A stretch of 64,000 nucleotides of DNA from Zerene cesonia (Eukaryota; Arthropoda; Insecta; Lepidoptera; Pieridae), in the NCBI RefSeq assembly GCF_012273895.1, contig NC_052113.1:4454195-4518194 (forward strand), written 5' to 3'. This document shows positions 24,240 to 35,220 of this stretch, in pieces. Under the pieces are notes generated by a model that ran no database searches, was not told the DNA's origin, and saw nothing but the letters and a program-made list of their open reading frames with translations. Every line of letters begins with the position of its first letter. Positions within the stretch are counted from its first letter, which is position 1. Both the position numbers and the translations under genes were made by a program.

Positions 24240-24567
24240 TCAAATATCCCGAGATGTATCGTGAGATCGGATACCATATTGAGTCCTTGCCGATCTTCAA
24301 TGGGGGCCCGCGTTTCCGATAGGATTAAGCCAGACTTACTGCTCGGTCAGAAACACGGCGCGACGCAACCCCCCTCCACCGACCTCGCCTCACCCCCCTA
24401 TTGCCCAACGCATTAGGAGCAATCATATTCGACGGCCGCTACGTTTTGGCATCAGTTCGTATTGCTTAGGCCGGCCAGCTATTTGCAGAACAATGATTGG
24501 TAGTGTCTTAGTTTGTAAGGTCGTTAAGGCTCAGTTTCGCTTGCCGGGGCCGGAGTTGATTGGAGTG
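24240..24567 (+). promoter_or_regulatory. GC-rich candidate internal promoter and first exon
   Basis: A C-rich, CpG-containing block (24295-24420) precedes a perfect arthropod initiator, tcagtt, at 24452-24457 (start A at 24454). A donor g|gtaaga follows at 24568, giving a candidate 114-base first exon 2.4 kb before the 26959 exon. An ATG at 24493 opens a frame that crosses the donor and runs on to about 24670, so it may be chance. Spliced directly to 26959, this ATG frame would read the other open frame of that exon; if the exon is untranslated, translation could start at the in-frame ATG at 26982. No TATA box is seen. An enhancer is the alternative. Confidence 0.3.
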
Positions 24568-25790
24568 GTAAGATACAGCGTTTTATTGTTTGTTTTTGTT
24601 GCAACCGATACGTTTATAGGACATTGGGTTATCGAGTTATCCAGATGTAACTTTGATGCTACGGCTTCATGACTGAACTTGTCAATCCGATTCTAAGCTA
24701 GACTGTAGCTAATATTAATATGTTACGGTACGCAATTGAAAGTCGTAAAAATTCGGACTAGGTAATTGTACTTCGAAGCAATTATTTGAATATTGTTTAA
24801 AATTGCATTGTTTTTTTTAATAAAACAAAATACAAATTAATATCGAAATCAATGTTTCAAATTTAATTATCTTAATATATATTTGTCATTTTTTATCGAG
24901 CTCCAAATTTGTTTAATGTGTTGTTGATATATTTCAGCCTTGTAGAAATATTACCTTTTGCCACAATCACACTAAAAATAAATTATCTATAAAATGGAAT
25001 ACGTACACTAGGTTACATAATTGAACAATTTCGTTTAGTTCAAAATAATGCTTCATAAATCTTGCGCCAAAGGACACAAATGGATCTATTTTGTGCAAAG
25101 GAGCCGTGATTCTATAGTATAACATCGGCTGGTTTGGTTGCCACCCCTTAAATTTCATTCCCTCAGGAATTCCAAGCAATAAATACTTACAATATTACCA
25201 GAAAATCGATAAATCCTACAAGTTGTGGATTAAATCAAGTGTTTCCAGTGAAAAGCTTATTGACTCATCTGTAAATATCGAAGTAGATTCGCCGTTAATA
25301 AAAGCCCGAACATAATCTTGTCGGTCTAATTCGTTCCAAGTACTATTGATATACTTACAGTTACTGATTTACGAGAAATGTTCATTAAAATACAAGTAAT
25401 GGATAACGTTTGGACCGGCAGATGTATACGTGAAATATGAAAAATAAATGATTCTTATGAATTGTAACATGTTTGGGAAAGCTTTCTTGTATCTAACGAA
25501 TTGTGTACACATTTTTGAATACTCTCTTGACGTACATAAATAAGTATGACTTATAGGGAAGAAGATGATAAATAAAACGTAATTATTGATGTTGATTAAG
25601 AAGTTAAAAATTTAAAAAAAAAAATGTATCCATTATTGAATTTAGTTTTTTAAAAGGCATCTATTTTTGTTCGTCAAAAGAGATGAATAGTAAAAAGAAG
25701 AAGAAAGCCCATACTGATAATAATACATAACATAAGACACATATAAAACTAAACAACAATCGTGAAAACAAAAACGGAATCATCGGACAA
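24568..25790. other. AT-rich intronic sequence
   Basis: No supported feature; a 70-codon minus-strand frame (24967-25179) has no splice or domain support. Confidence 0.45.
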
Positions 25791-25830
25791 AGCGAGGGTC
25801 CATGCGAAATTCACGTCGAGTTTCACAGCG

Positions 25831-25849
25831 TACCTCCCCACAGGTAAAT
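25831..25849 (+). other. Possible recursive splice site
   Basis: tacctccccacag directly followed by gtaaat places a pyrimidine-rich acceptor and a fair donor back to back (junction 25843/25844). Such zero-length exons allow stepwise removal of long introns in insects. It lies inside the inferred 20.4 kb intron. The donor half is weaker than consensus (gtaaat against gtaagt). The sequence around it to about 25960 is GC-richer and may be regulatory. Confidence 0.3.
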
Positions 25850-26958
25850 AAAGAGGGAATTTTCCTTCCGAATGCCGACTCGGCCGGATCTTGACCTATT
25901 TGTTGGTACGCGTTGAGGTGGGTCAGGCTTGCTTCTTTTGTGGCTTTTGTCTCGCAAGTTCAGTACGTGTTGTATACACTTCGCTTGTATTCGTTTTGTA
26001 TTTTACGCTGGAGTGAAATGGGCGTATGGTGTATTAAAGGATTGCATTTACCATGATTGTTATGCAATTAAAAATAAAAAATGATGTCACTAAAAGTGTG
26101 GAAGCTATTGTAGCATATAATATAAACCAATTCGGATTATTATATTTAAGAAATCTTCTAAATCAGTAAAAATATGATTTTGTGCACAGCGATAGAAGTG
26201 TCGAAATATAACACAAAAAATATTAACCTTGGTTGACAATTATAAGTATTAATAGAGAAATGGTACATACCCCATTCATCCATAAAATCTCGGCAATAGA
26301 GCTGGTGAGTGGCTTTATGGTAGGCTCTACCACCGCCCGTGAACATTTGCAGAGGCGTAGGTCGTTTGCAGACCTTACGTCCCTACAAATGAATTGTCAA
26401 CTTAAAATGGAAAGAGATACAGGAAAGATTGACAAGAGGAATAAAGGAAAGGATTTGGGGTGTTATTCATGATATACATTATATTATTCATGAACTTATT
26501 TCTACTATTAGAAAATATGCGAATACGTATGTAAAATCTATAATATAGTGTTTGTTTGTTTTTCGTTTATATCTTCATAATAAAATATATCTATAGTTTA
26601 ATTGAGTGCTAACGCAACTGTCAAATACAAAGTGCGCGGGAAACAAAAGTACGCTGCATCAAAATCAAATTCACAAAATATTTATATACGTCTCATTAAT
26701 TGTTCTAATCGTATCCCATTAACTATTTTAATTTATTTAACGAAATAATATTTATTATCAAATTTAAATAGTTGATTCTAAATGTTGGTATGTCTTCTCT
26801 TCTCTAACTCTGATAACGGTGCCTTCCTTTACAAAGTTGATACGAATAATATTTGATATGTAAACGATGCAATTTCTAATGATAAATCGAAAGAATAAAT
26901 AAATAGATTAATATGCTATATAATTCATCTCTTGTTCTAACCATATACTTATTTACAG

Positions 26959-27056
26959 ACGAATCGGGATGCGAGGCTGATATGTTGGAGAGTGCAGAGG
27001 TGGGACGACACTCCCCGTCCCGGCCTCAGCAAGAGCCCATCAACCTTAAGAATGAG
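26959..27056 (+). CDS. Internal coding exon, acidic Ser/Pro-rich segment
   Basis: The best coding evidence in the window. Upstream: branch point ttctaacc at about 26937, a t/c-rich tract and ttacag. Downstream: gag|gtaaca. The exon is 98 bases: two bases completing a codon, then 32 codons ending in phase 0. The frame that fits the 6470 (and 6724) donors encodes DESGCEADMLESAEV followed by GRHSPSRPQQEPINLKNE: an acidic stretch, an SPSRP turn and a PINLK motif. PxDLS/PxNLx motifs bind the corepressor CtBP in many transcription factors, so PINLK may be such a site; that is inference. Another frame (TNRDARLIC...) is also open but looks less like a protein. GC content is near 57%, against about 30% around it. 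An ATG at 26982 is in frame and could start a shorter isoform. Gene not recognised; the rest of the protein, including any DNA-binding domain, lies outside the window. Confidence 0.7.
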
Positions 27057-27440
27057 GTAACACTTAACCCAGTACTCAACCATCTACTTAGTGGAACACT
27101 TTTGTTGCCTCTGTGACGTACTCTTTTATGAAGAAAATGCTTTATTAAGATCACTAACGCTTGGGTTTTGTTTGTTGAAAATGCATAACAATGTTATATA
27201 TTTTTTTTTAGATTTTACGTGATAAAAATGTCAAGGCGAAATATAGCCATGTACATCGATTAATATTGTTATAGTATTGTTATATGTTTCAATACAGGTA
27301 CATTATAAATATTATAGCTGTAGCAATGTCTCTATAACTTGTACAATAGTAAACCTAGTAAAATTATCAATTTGAACAGCAGCATGAAAGTTATGTTCTG
27401 CCCTACGTGTATCTCTATGACGTAAGAATGTTTTTTTATG
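27057..27440 (+). other. Start of inferred downstream intron
   Basis: Begins gtaaca after the coding exon. AT-rich; no following coding exon was found in the remaining 37 kb, so the intron probably extends beyond the window unless the gene ends elsewhere. Confidence 0.45.
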
Positions 27441-27530
27441 ATGTTAGCTAGTAGCGATCAGACGTGTCACCTGGTGTAAAACGAACCACGCTGCTCATAA
27501 GCAACCACTCCGCAAGGAAGTGGATATGTT
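27441..27530 (-). mobile_element. Antisense fragment of the RTE-like repeat
   Basis: cagacgtgtcacctggtgta followed by ccacgctgctcataagc is a diverged reverse complement of the gcggcggtaatcgcttacca/tcaggcga end seen at 5964 and 7440. Divergence suggests an old copy. Confidence 0.45.
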
Positions 27531-27939
27531 GATGTCCTCAAATAAGGATTGGGCGTTTAATTATCCTAAATAAGTACGGAAAAGAATGATACGTATTATT
27601 TCAAGTTCAAGTTTAAGGAGCTTATTATAGTTGTAAAATATTTTCTTCTCTATTTACGTTTGAAGCCCCATAACCATTACCCATATTTACAAAATATTGC
27701 ATTAGTTTATAGACAATATTTTATTTTATTAATTTCGTATCTTTTTTATAATTTAGTATAGCCTAATATTTTAAAACTTTTATCACGCATGTTATCGTTA
27801 TTAGTTCATAAAGTGAAAGTGTATGCCATTTAGCTAACCACTCAAACAAAAACAAAATTAACCGAAAATTGCAGTAAAGCGACTCGAAAAAAGCATTAAA
27901 TATGCCATTCAAACTGAAGTCGACGTTTTGTGTCTTTGA

Positions 27940-28400
27940 AAGCACGTGACCGTAGAAATTCGAGCGGCAGAAAGAAGGACAAAGTTAAGTGCGAATAAAC
28001 GCGCTTAATTTTCAAGTGTTGACCGTCGAGTTAGGCCCGGAGCGGTGGTAAAAAGACGACACGTCCGCGCCCGTTCAAAAGGTCCGATTGCGTCCAAAGA
28101 CTAAACATCGACCGCTTCGTTAGAGGCCTCGAAAAAATTCTGAAACGATCGTCCTCCACCAATCGGCGTAGCACCGGCGCAACCTACTTGCCTCAGAATC
28201 TATAGTATCGATTAGTAAGCGCTTTTTTACCCGCACGCACTCACACACCGCCGTCGCGGGGGCCAGCCTTTTTAACAATCTTTTTTTCGACCACCCCTCA
28301 CCACCCAAAAACCGCCATGTCCATCGCGCGGATGCAAAGACCGCTGCACCCCACCCCTCCCCTATAGCGGCATTGAAAATGGAATTTCCATGAGTGATGG
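27940..28400. promoter_or_regulatory. Large CpG-rich island
   Basis: About 460 bases with much higher GC than the neighbourhood: cacgtgac (27943-27950), ggcccggagcggtgg, cacgtccgcgcccg, caccgccgtcgcggggg and a C-rich run near 28345. No donor or initiator convinced me on either strand. Best read as an intronic enhancer or an unrecognised promoter; a 62-codon minus-strand frame inside it is probably chance. Confidence 0.35.
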
Positions 28401-29589
28401 AGTGTCAAACGAGATGTGCAAAAAGTAGAAAAAGTACATTATGTTAATTATTGAACGCGTGGCCCGGCGTCCGAGTTTAAATTGAATGTCATGTCGCATT
28501 GTCCCACGTTTTCCAGTCGCGCCATACGCTAAGACTTCTCTGTTTTTGTTTAGACCCCTTCGTTAACACCTGTTTACTAATTAATTAAAATTAAGAGCTG
28601 AGTAAATTGATGAGCAAAATTTAATTAGTAGTATTAAATAGTTATATACAAAGAATAAAGGCGAATTAATCGCAACTCAATCATACTACTCAAAATATCA
28701 AAAACTTTATTAATACAGCGTTATGATAATTCAATATTAATCATATTACTTACTTCCACTGCGTTAAGTACCGCACGCTTCTTGGAACTTACGATCTTGC
28801 AAACTTCTTGGAAATATTTTCTAACCGAAGTTTGGCGCGAGATTGCTATGATTCCTTAATTAGGTATACATAAATAATAATTAGAAACATAATAAAAGAA
28901 TTTAAAAGAAGAATAAAAAGGAATGAGAGAACAACAATAGTTTTTTATTATTGCTCAATCCATTAAATATAAATATGTCGTTAATAGAGTTCTAAGAAGT
29001 AAGTCGTATTTTGGCGTTTTACCATTAATTTTGTTTGTACATACAGTATAATATTCATGAGATATTACGATGTTATTTACACAGAAAATCCTAATATTCC
29101 AAATACATCGTAATGTCCAATACCCCAGTGACACGATCCCACTTAGCAAAGTTGCACCGAAGTTCGGAGTTCTTTTGTGGGTCACACGTGATTAGATGCT
29201 AGGTCGTTTGCATAGCTATCGAAATTTTCAATTCTGCTTATTTTATGTTATGTAAAACCGCACTTTTTATCTTCTTTCTACAAACAGCATTATTTATTAA
29301 ATTAATTAATTTATTCATAAATCTCCTCATTTTCATAATTCCTCAATTAATTCATCACTCTTTGAAGATAACATATCGCATTCTATACATCAAAACATTT
29401 TAGGCAATCAAAGTTTTGTGTAAAAATGCATTATAATGTAACAAATGTTTAAAATTCATGCGACATTCAAAATAGATAATCTAAAAAGCGCGGGAATACC
29501 GACACGACTATCCGACAGTCGCATAGTTAATGGAACACCGAAAAAATATCGTAATAAAAAAATAGTTTAAAAAACGCAAGCACATTTGA
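28401..29589. other. AT-rich sequence
   Basis: No supported gene or repeat. A further cacgtgat site lies near 29186. Confidence 0.45.
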
Positions 29590-29780
29590 ATGAAAATTGG
29601 GTGGGGGCGGGCGGAGCGGTCCAGTGGTCCGATCGCCTATTATTATTATTATTACTGCCATTATATCTGCATTTTTTCCCGCGCACACGGAGGCGGCCAT
29701 GTTTATTTTTCTTCGTTTTTCTTTTTTTCGGGAATTCGGCGGGCGTTGCTCCCCCACATATGCGATACAGGCTGAACTAT
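29590..29780. promoter_or_regulatory. GC-rich island around an ATT run
   Basis: ggtgggggcgggcgg at the left, a 17-base tat/att run (29638-29654), then cccgcgcacacggaggcggccatg and cggcgggcgttgctccccc. On the minus strand an ATG in a fair context reads MAASVCAGKNADIMAV before running into Ile codons from the ATT repeat, which argues against a real protein. Probably regulatory. Confidence 0.25.
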
Positions 29781-31149
29781 GCGATGTCTACAAGTGGACG
29801 AACATTTAAATTGGCTCTCATCAAATATTGACTGCGTAGTTTTTTCATTAACCGGTCGGTATTTTTTTCAGAGATCCTATTCGATGTCTGTATCAATTTA
29901 TTTCCTTTCAAACGATCGGAAACCGTAAGAGTATCTTTAAATTTTATTACATTATTTCTATTTCACAACATAAAATATTTTTCATGTTCATTTCATTTCA
30001 ATATGTTCACACAAAATATTTCTACATGAATTATTCAATAATGAACTTTATGAAAGGGTATAATACTAATTAAAGTTATTAATAAATATGAATTGAACTA
30101 GTTTCGAGTCAAAGACGTTATATAATTTTTATATGAATGAGAAAAAAAACATCTTAGTTTTGACAGCAACCTATATATATGGCTACAGTATATATTGAAC
30201 TAATGGATCACTCATTGTTATGTAAAGTATAAAAAAATAAAAAAGCATAATCATTAAAAACTGACCTACTCTCAAGTTGAACACTTTTTATTTCAATTGC
30301 CTTTAAAATACAATAGCTCTACAAGTATGTGAATTTAAAATCTCACGAAGACAAAGAGATTGAATTGAATTGGAATGAGTTAAAAATGAAGTTGATAATT
30401 GAAAGAGATGTTGTAATAGAAAACTTCAACATGATAAAAACGTTTCTAAGTTCAAAGAAAATTTGATAGACTTTAAAGGGATGCACGTTCTATTTTTTTT
30501 TAATAGACACATATTGTAGTTAATTTTATGAATGGTTACATTTTTCAATAATCATATAAGATTACGTAATCAAATCATGTTTGATTGAAAATGAATTAAA
30601 ATGAAATCTTGTAAGGTGTTTATGATTTATCTTAATTCCTCAATATGAGCTACTAATTCGGAAACGGAATTCCAAAAAACAGTGTCTATTTCAACGTAAT
30701 ATACGTAATAAGGTAAAATAACATTACTTAATAATAACTGTGATTCTTTCTTTCCTTGCAATTTTATTGTTATGATGAAAAACTTAATAAAATTGCAAAG
30801 CCCCAATTTGCTTACCATATTACAATATAATGCATTATACTGATTTAATTACATTTCTTATCGTAACTTGAAATGTTTGAAGATGATTTTTATGTGACTA
30901 GTGAAAAAAATCTCACACGACACCGACAACAGACATTAAAATAGTCAATTCAAAGTGATTACAACCACAATTGCTGATCATATTTTCAACCACATAAACT
31001 CAATACTTTTTAGGTCACATAAACCCTTTCATCGATCCCTGAAGTTCGATACAGACCACTTTGGGCATCAATGATCTAACTTGTTTCAAGCTTGTTTCAC
31101 ATGAATACGCTCGCATAACATGTCAAAAATCATATACATCGACAGTATG
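29781..31149. other. AT-rich sequence
   Basis: No supported feature. Confidence 0.5.
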
Positions 31150-31300
31150 TGACAAACGCCTCGAGGTAGGGCTGGCACAAATAAATCGCGTCGCAGCCGC
31201 GGCCAGGGCTGCCCACGGAGGACGGCGTGATTGATCAAAGTCGTTTGTCAAGCTCGCGTCGCCGGTGCCAGCCCTGCGCAATTAGCACGTGATTCTCCAC
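31150..31300. promoter_or_regulatory. GC-rich element bounded by 11-base inverted repeats
   Basis: agggctggcac (31168-31178) is the exact reverse complement of gtgccagccct (31265-31275). Between them lie a second small hairpin (gcagcc...ggctgc), gccgcggcc and a ttgatcaa palindrome. The 108-base unit could fold into a GC-stable structure or be a conserved enhancer. A cacgtgat site follows at 31287-31294. Confidence 0.4.
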
Positions 31301-32745
31301 GTCTAATACCGAATTTAGTTTTAATTACCTTCGCGTAAACGTTTGCGGCCACTATTTCAAGGAACGTGTAAAGTTTATTAGAATAAGCGCAGTTTGAAAG
31401 TTGATTCGGTTGTAATAAGAATTTCAAACACATCGTTTTAGCGTTACATTGAATTTTTACCAACCCAAATTTATGTAAATAAGTAGACTTCTATACTAAC
31501 TAATATAATTGTGTACTTAATTATAATTGCATTGTGGAATAAATATAACTGTTAAATCAATTTATTTACAACAAAAATTCATTTCAAACCGCAAAATTGA
31601 AAAAAGAGTAGTTGAAAGTTAAAATAAATTATTTCTTTAATCAGACATGTATTGTCTAGACTCTAGACGAAATAAACACAAAATACGAATGTCCAAGGAG
31701 AGTTGATTCATTGTTTTCTACACTGTTATATTTTTACGTTGACGTCTTTCTATAAATAAATTTTAGCAAATGTCACTCAAAAAGTTTGCAGAACTGCTTT
31801 ACAAAGATAATTAAATTTTTCATAAAATCCTTCCAACCGTTTGGAGAAAAATGATATGATGCTTCATGTGAATTTATGAAGCAATTCTAATTAAATCATG
31901 CTTTATCGATCCCAGTACTTTTGCGATAACGTTCGTAAAAAAATAAAATATTGCAATAAACATTAAAGGGAGATGTAGAGACATAACATCGAATCAAAAT
32001 GCACAATCACGCACATTACGACCAGTTCGTAGCACTTTTTTTTCAATACACTTATTCAAAGTTAGACGAGGGAATGTGAGGAGCGGTTGTTGTATTATTT
32101 TTTATTTTTTTCGAATTTTTCAATCCTTGGTTCAAAAATTGCCGTCCTATAAAGTAGAAACTACTCAATGGTACAGATTTTCCACCTGTAAAATGTCAAA
32201 AAGATTACAAATCAGCTCTAAGCAATAAAAATATATCGACGGTCTGTTTCCTGCTTATATAAGTTACATTTTTGTGACTGGTACATTTTTAATATTTCAT
32301 ATTAAATAACAGTGATAAATATTCCTATTGCACCTGTTAGACTTGCCTAAAGCAAAATAGGTTTTTTGGATTTTCGTTATTGTTCAAGGGAAAAAAAGTA
32401 CATTTTAATAATGTTATATGAAATCATAACACATGATTTAAATCTAACATGTATTAAATTATCATAGAAGATTAACTGATTTTTTAAATATAGGTATTGT
32501 GTTTTAAACGATATTAAGCACGTTACAAATATTTATTTGTAAGGACACTCCGTTCTTTTTGTCCTCAATCGTTGACCGCCGCATTAAAATTAATGGAAAG
32601 CCCGCTTAATGGCTGATTCTAATTCGTTATTTACATTTTGTATATTAAAATACCATGGGTTCGCTAATAGGCTTTCCAGAAATATGCTTGAATAAAAAAT
32701 ATAATGGTGATTTTAAAAGTATAAATATGAATACTAAATTATTAA
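31301..32745. other. AT-rich sequence
   Basis: No gene or repeat recognised. A modestly GC-richer patch at 32545-32640 (cgttgaccgccgc, gaaagcccgcttaatgg) may be regulatory. Confidence 0.45.
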
Positions 32746-32758
32746 AACATATATACAT

Positions 32759-32903
32759 GAGAAATTTTGAAAGAATAGAAAAAATTTGATCACGAGGCAG
32801 GATTCGAACCTGCGTATCTTGCCTAACCGTAGCAAAAATTTTTTCTATTCTTTCAAAATTTCTAATTTATAAAAGCATTTCAATGCTATAAAACTAAAAA
32901 TTG
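32759..32903 (-). mobile_element. Foldback element with tRNA-like core and 13-base TSDs
   Basis: Arms of 28 bases at 32760-32787 and 32836-32863 are perfect inverted repeats. The 48-base spacer contains gcagg-attcgaa-cctgc (32797-32813). On the minus strand this is a 5-bp stem with a 7-base ttcgaat loop, the exact geometry of a tRNA T-arm and a Pol III B box, preceded by gctacggttaggc, an A-box-like sequence. To the right lies another small palindrome (agcatt/aatgct, 32874-32887). The whole is bracketed by identical 13-mers aacatatatacat at 32746-32758 and 32904-32916, as expected of a target-site duplication. A SINE with duplicated, inverted flanks or a tRNA-containing MITE would both explain it. 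A bare hairpin transposon would not need the B box. Confidence 0.7.
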
Positions 32904-32974
32904 AACATATATACATAATTATTGATATTAAATTGTGTGTGTGAAATAAAGTCACAATAATTTTATTTGTACTT

Positions 32975-33160
32975 GCATTTCGCTCTGGCTTCGTCCGTGG
33001 TAAATATAGCCTATGTCACGTAGTGAAAATACAGTTTCCGAATTGTGTTAAAATGTCGGAAATCGTTATAGAAGTTTTTGGGTGAGAACATTACAAACAT
33101 CCACGCAAATCCCCAAACGTTCGTTCTTTTTATAATTAGTTTATTATATCAGGATAAAAT
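32975..33160 (+). mobile_element. Degenerate dispersed repeat
   Basis: ctggcttcgtccgtggtaaa and tatagcctatgtcac, followed by a long AT-rich body, match the start of a frequent lepidopteran repeat type with a 'ctgtgcccgcgacttcgtccgcgtgg...agcctatgt' head. No boundaries or duplications can be drawn. Confidence 0.4.
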
Positions 33161-34164
33161 TATGTCAATTCAGGAAAATGGGCTTTCTATTGTTGCTACG
33201 ATTGCGGATATTAGTTCATCACTTTTGGACCTTATTAAGACTTTAAAATTACAAAAATGGTACAATTGATTTTGATAAAATATAAAGTACGATTTATGCT
33301 GAATGTTATTGCAGAAAAATGGTGTTTGTAAACATCTTAGTTCCTTTGTTAAATTTGTTTTGTTCGTCTTACAGCCAATTAGTCCCTGCAAACTGCAAAG
33401 CGCATGCTCGATATTATTAGTAACTTGCTCAATGATTTGGAAGAAGTTTGTTTGAAACATGACATTTCTAAAATCAATAAAGTTAATCATAATCTTTTGG
33501 TAGTGTAGTTTTTTGAGAAAAGGTAAAGAGTTGATTATATAAATACTAAAAACAATAAAAAAACTTTATTTTATGAAAGATGTTTACACATGTATAAATA
33601 TATATCTTTTTAAAAAAATAATCAAATTAGAACTTCTGTGTGTTCACTGTTCTTAACACTCAAAAAACTAAAATGCATTATTGATTTATCTCTCATTCAT
33701 CCCGTAGGCTAATTCAAATGAATTCACGTTAACAAAGCCAATCGGTTCGCAGTGTCAATTATGTTGTCGATAAAAGAGTAAAAATTTCTTAATCACAGCG
33801 AATGTCTTCATACGAGAGTGGCTAGTCACCTATCACTGCACCCAACAAAAGAGCTATTATCGACTGTAATGCAACTTAGATGCGATCACATGTACTGCTG
33901 GTGGACTGGCGTTTGATACGTCTATTTTAAAAACCGTTTGCCGATCGTTGTTTCCATTTTTAATGGTCATGTCATTTTGAATTTATGTAACGGACTCCTA
34001 TATTAGTTGTGTGACGTGACCGACAGTGTGTTTGTTTAAATTCGGAACATTTTAGCATTCAATTCCGTTGAATGTTTATTAAGGCCATGTCTTTTAATTT
34101 GATGGAAATGTGTTCATTAAGAAATTCATTTTATCGATTAATAATTGTATATTTTGCGATATTT
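33161..34164. other. AT-rich sequence
   Basis: A 106-codon minus-strand frame (33170-33490) has no domain or splice support. Nothing else recognised. Confidence 0.45.
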
Positions 34165-34330
34165 TTCCCCATAAAAGCGGCGTTCAAGCCGCGGCGCGTC
34201 CCCGCGCGTCTGCGCTCTCGCTCGCCCATCCTCTGAAAATGGAGCGACCGATAAAAAAGGTAACGAATTATAAAAAAGCGGAGGCGCACAATCGCGAGCG
34301 CGGACGTGTGGGCGGTGGGTGAAATGAAAT
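34165..34330. promoter_or_regulatory. CpG-rich island
   Basis: cataaaagc (TATA-like) is followed by gttcaagccgcggcgcgtcc and ctctcgctcgccc. On the plus strand an ATG at 34240 reads MERPIKK and meets a donor-like gtaacg, giving a possible first exon; on the minus strand ttttcag precedes an Arg/Glu-rich frame of about 35 codons. Neither is convincing alone. Three gaaat-type repeats follow at 34320. Confidence 0.25.
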
Positions 34331-34869
34331 GAAATAATGAAAAAAATGGACAAAAAGCAGTACAAACATGCATTGTCCTCGCCCACCCCCTTAATGAGTG
34401 GTGGCTGGCTCTGTACGCGCACCAAGTGCCTGATTATCACCTGATTGTATCAAATGTAGTACCGTGTTCGCTCAGGCCTTTGTAACCGTGGAGTGCTTGA
34501 GTATACTCTGATTAAAGACGTTGTTACATCTCAAGCCGTCACTAAGACAGCGCTAAATGAGAAAAGTAAACACAGGCTTGTTTCTATTCAATATTTTAGT
34601 TTATCTTAGTGTGTGATAATACGGGAGCTTACGAGCTCATTACTGGGGATTTATTTGAAACACTGTTTTAAACAGTTTTTCGATTAATGTTAGCATAGCA
34701 TATGCATATAAAAACGTGTGTTATATTTTACAAAATCCCGTATAAAACAAAACTAGAACATGTTGGCTCAGTTAATTATCGACCTCGATCATTAAACCCG
34801 CCTAACGATCTCACAATCGTAATATTAGCTATCGAAAACATCAGCCGAAATTAATTTGTTTATGCGAAA
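34331..34869. other. Unassigned non-coding sequence
   Basis: A c-rich patch at 34378-34430 (cgcccacccccttaatgag, ggctggctctgtacgcgcac) is the only structure; otherwise AT-rich. Confidence 0.4.
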
Positions 34870-35220
34870 CAAAGGTGGGCACTAGCTGTATGCACCCGTG
34901 CTTCGGCCACCTCCCGAAAAAAGAAAAAATAGGTAAAGGGGGGACGCTGTGGAGTGGCCACCCCGCGCGATCGGCATCGGACTTCTTTTTTTAATCGCGT
35001 CGCGTTCTGAATGGTCGTTTTTGGTAAGCACACACTGCGCGTTGCCTATTTTCCAATTTAGATTGCTTTGTATTACCGTCTGAGCGATGCGCAATAGTTT
35101 TTGAGGCTCGTGACACGTGAACGCCGGAAATTAAATTCTGTGTAAAATAAAAAACGTCGGATTTTGGAGATTTTTGCCGAAATTCGCTCGCGATCTCGTC
35201 GAGGGCCCTCACCGTTGATT
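34870..35220. promoter_or_regulatory. GC-richer island
   Basis: Includes cacccgtgcttcggccacc, gtggccaccccgcgcgatcg, aatcgcgtcgcgttctg and ctcgcgatctcgtcgaggg. Donor-like motifs exist on both strands (ttggtaagc near 35020; g|gtgagg on the minus strand near 35200) without matching acceptors. Regulatory nature is inferred from composition alone. Confidence 0.25.

Larger units (their letters stand above)
6565..26958 (+). other. Inferred 20.4 kb intron
   Basis: This span lies between two exon candidates with matching phase (1). It starts gtaagt and ends with branch point ttctaacc, a pyrimidine-rich tract and ttacag. It holds the alternative first exon at 6724, repeats at 7370, 9559, 9999, 18758, 19480 and 19690, several islands of higher GC (16291, 17060, 20640, 21420, 24240) and a possible recursive splice site at 25843/25844. 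I see no convincing coding exon inside. That the two flanking exons belong to the same transcript is inference; cDNA is needed to confirm. Confidence 0.4.

Noticed and set aside
33170..33490. 106-codon minus-strand frame
   Set aside because: No recognisable domain, no splice context, and base composition like its flanks.
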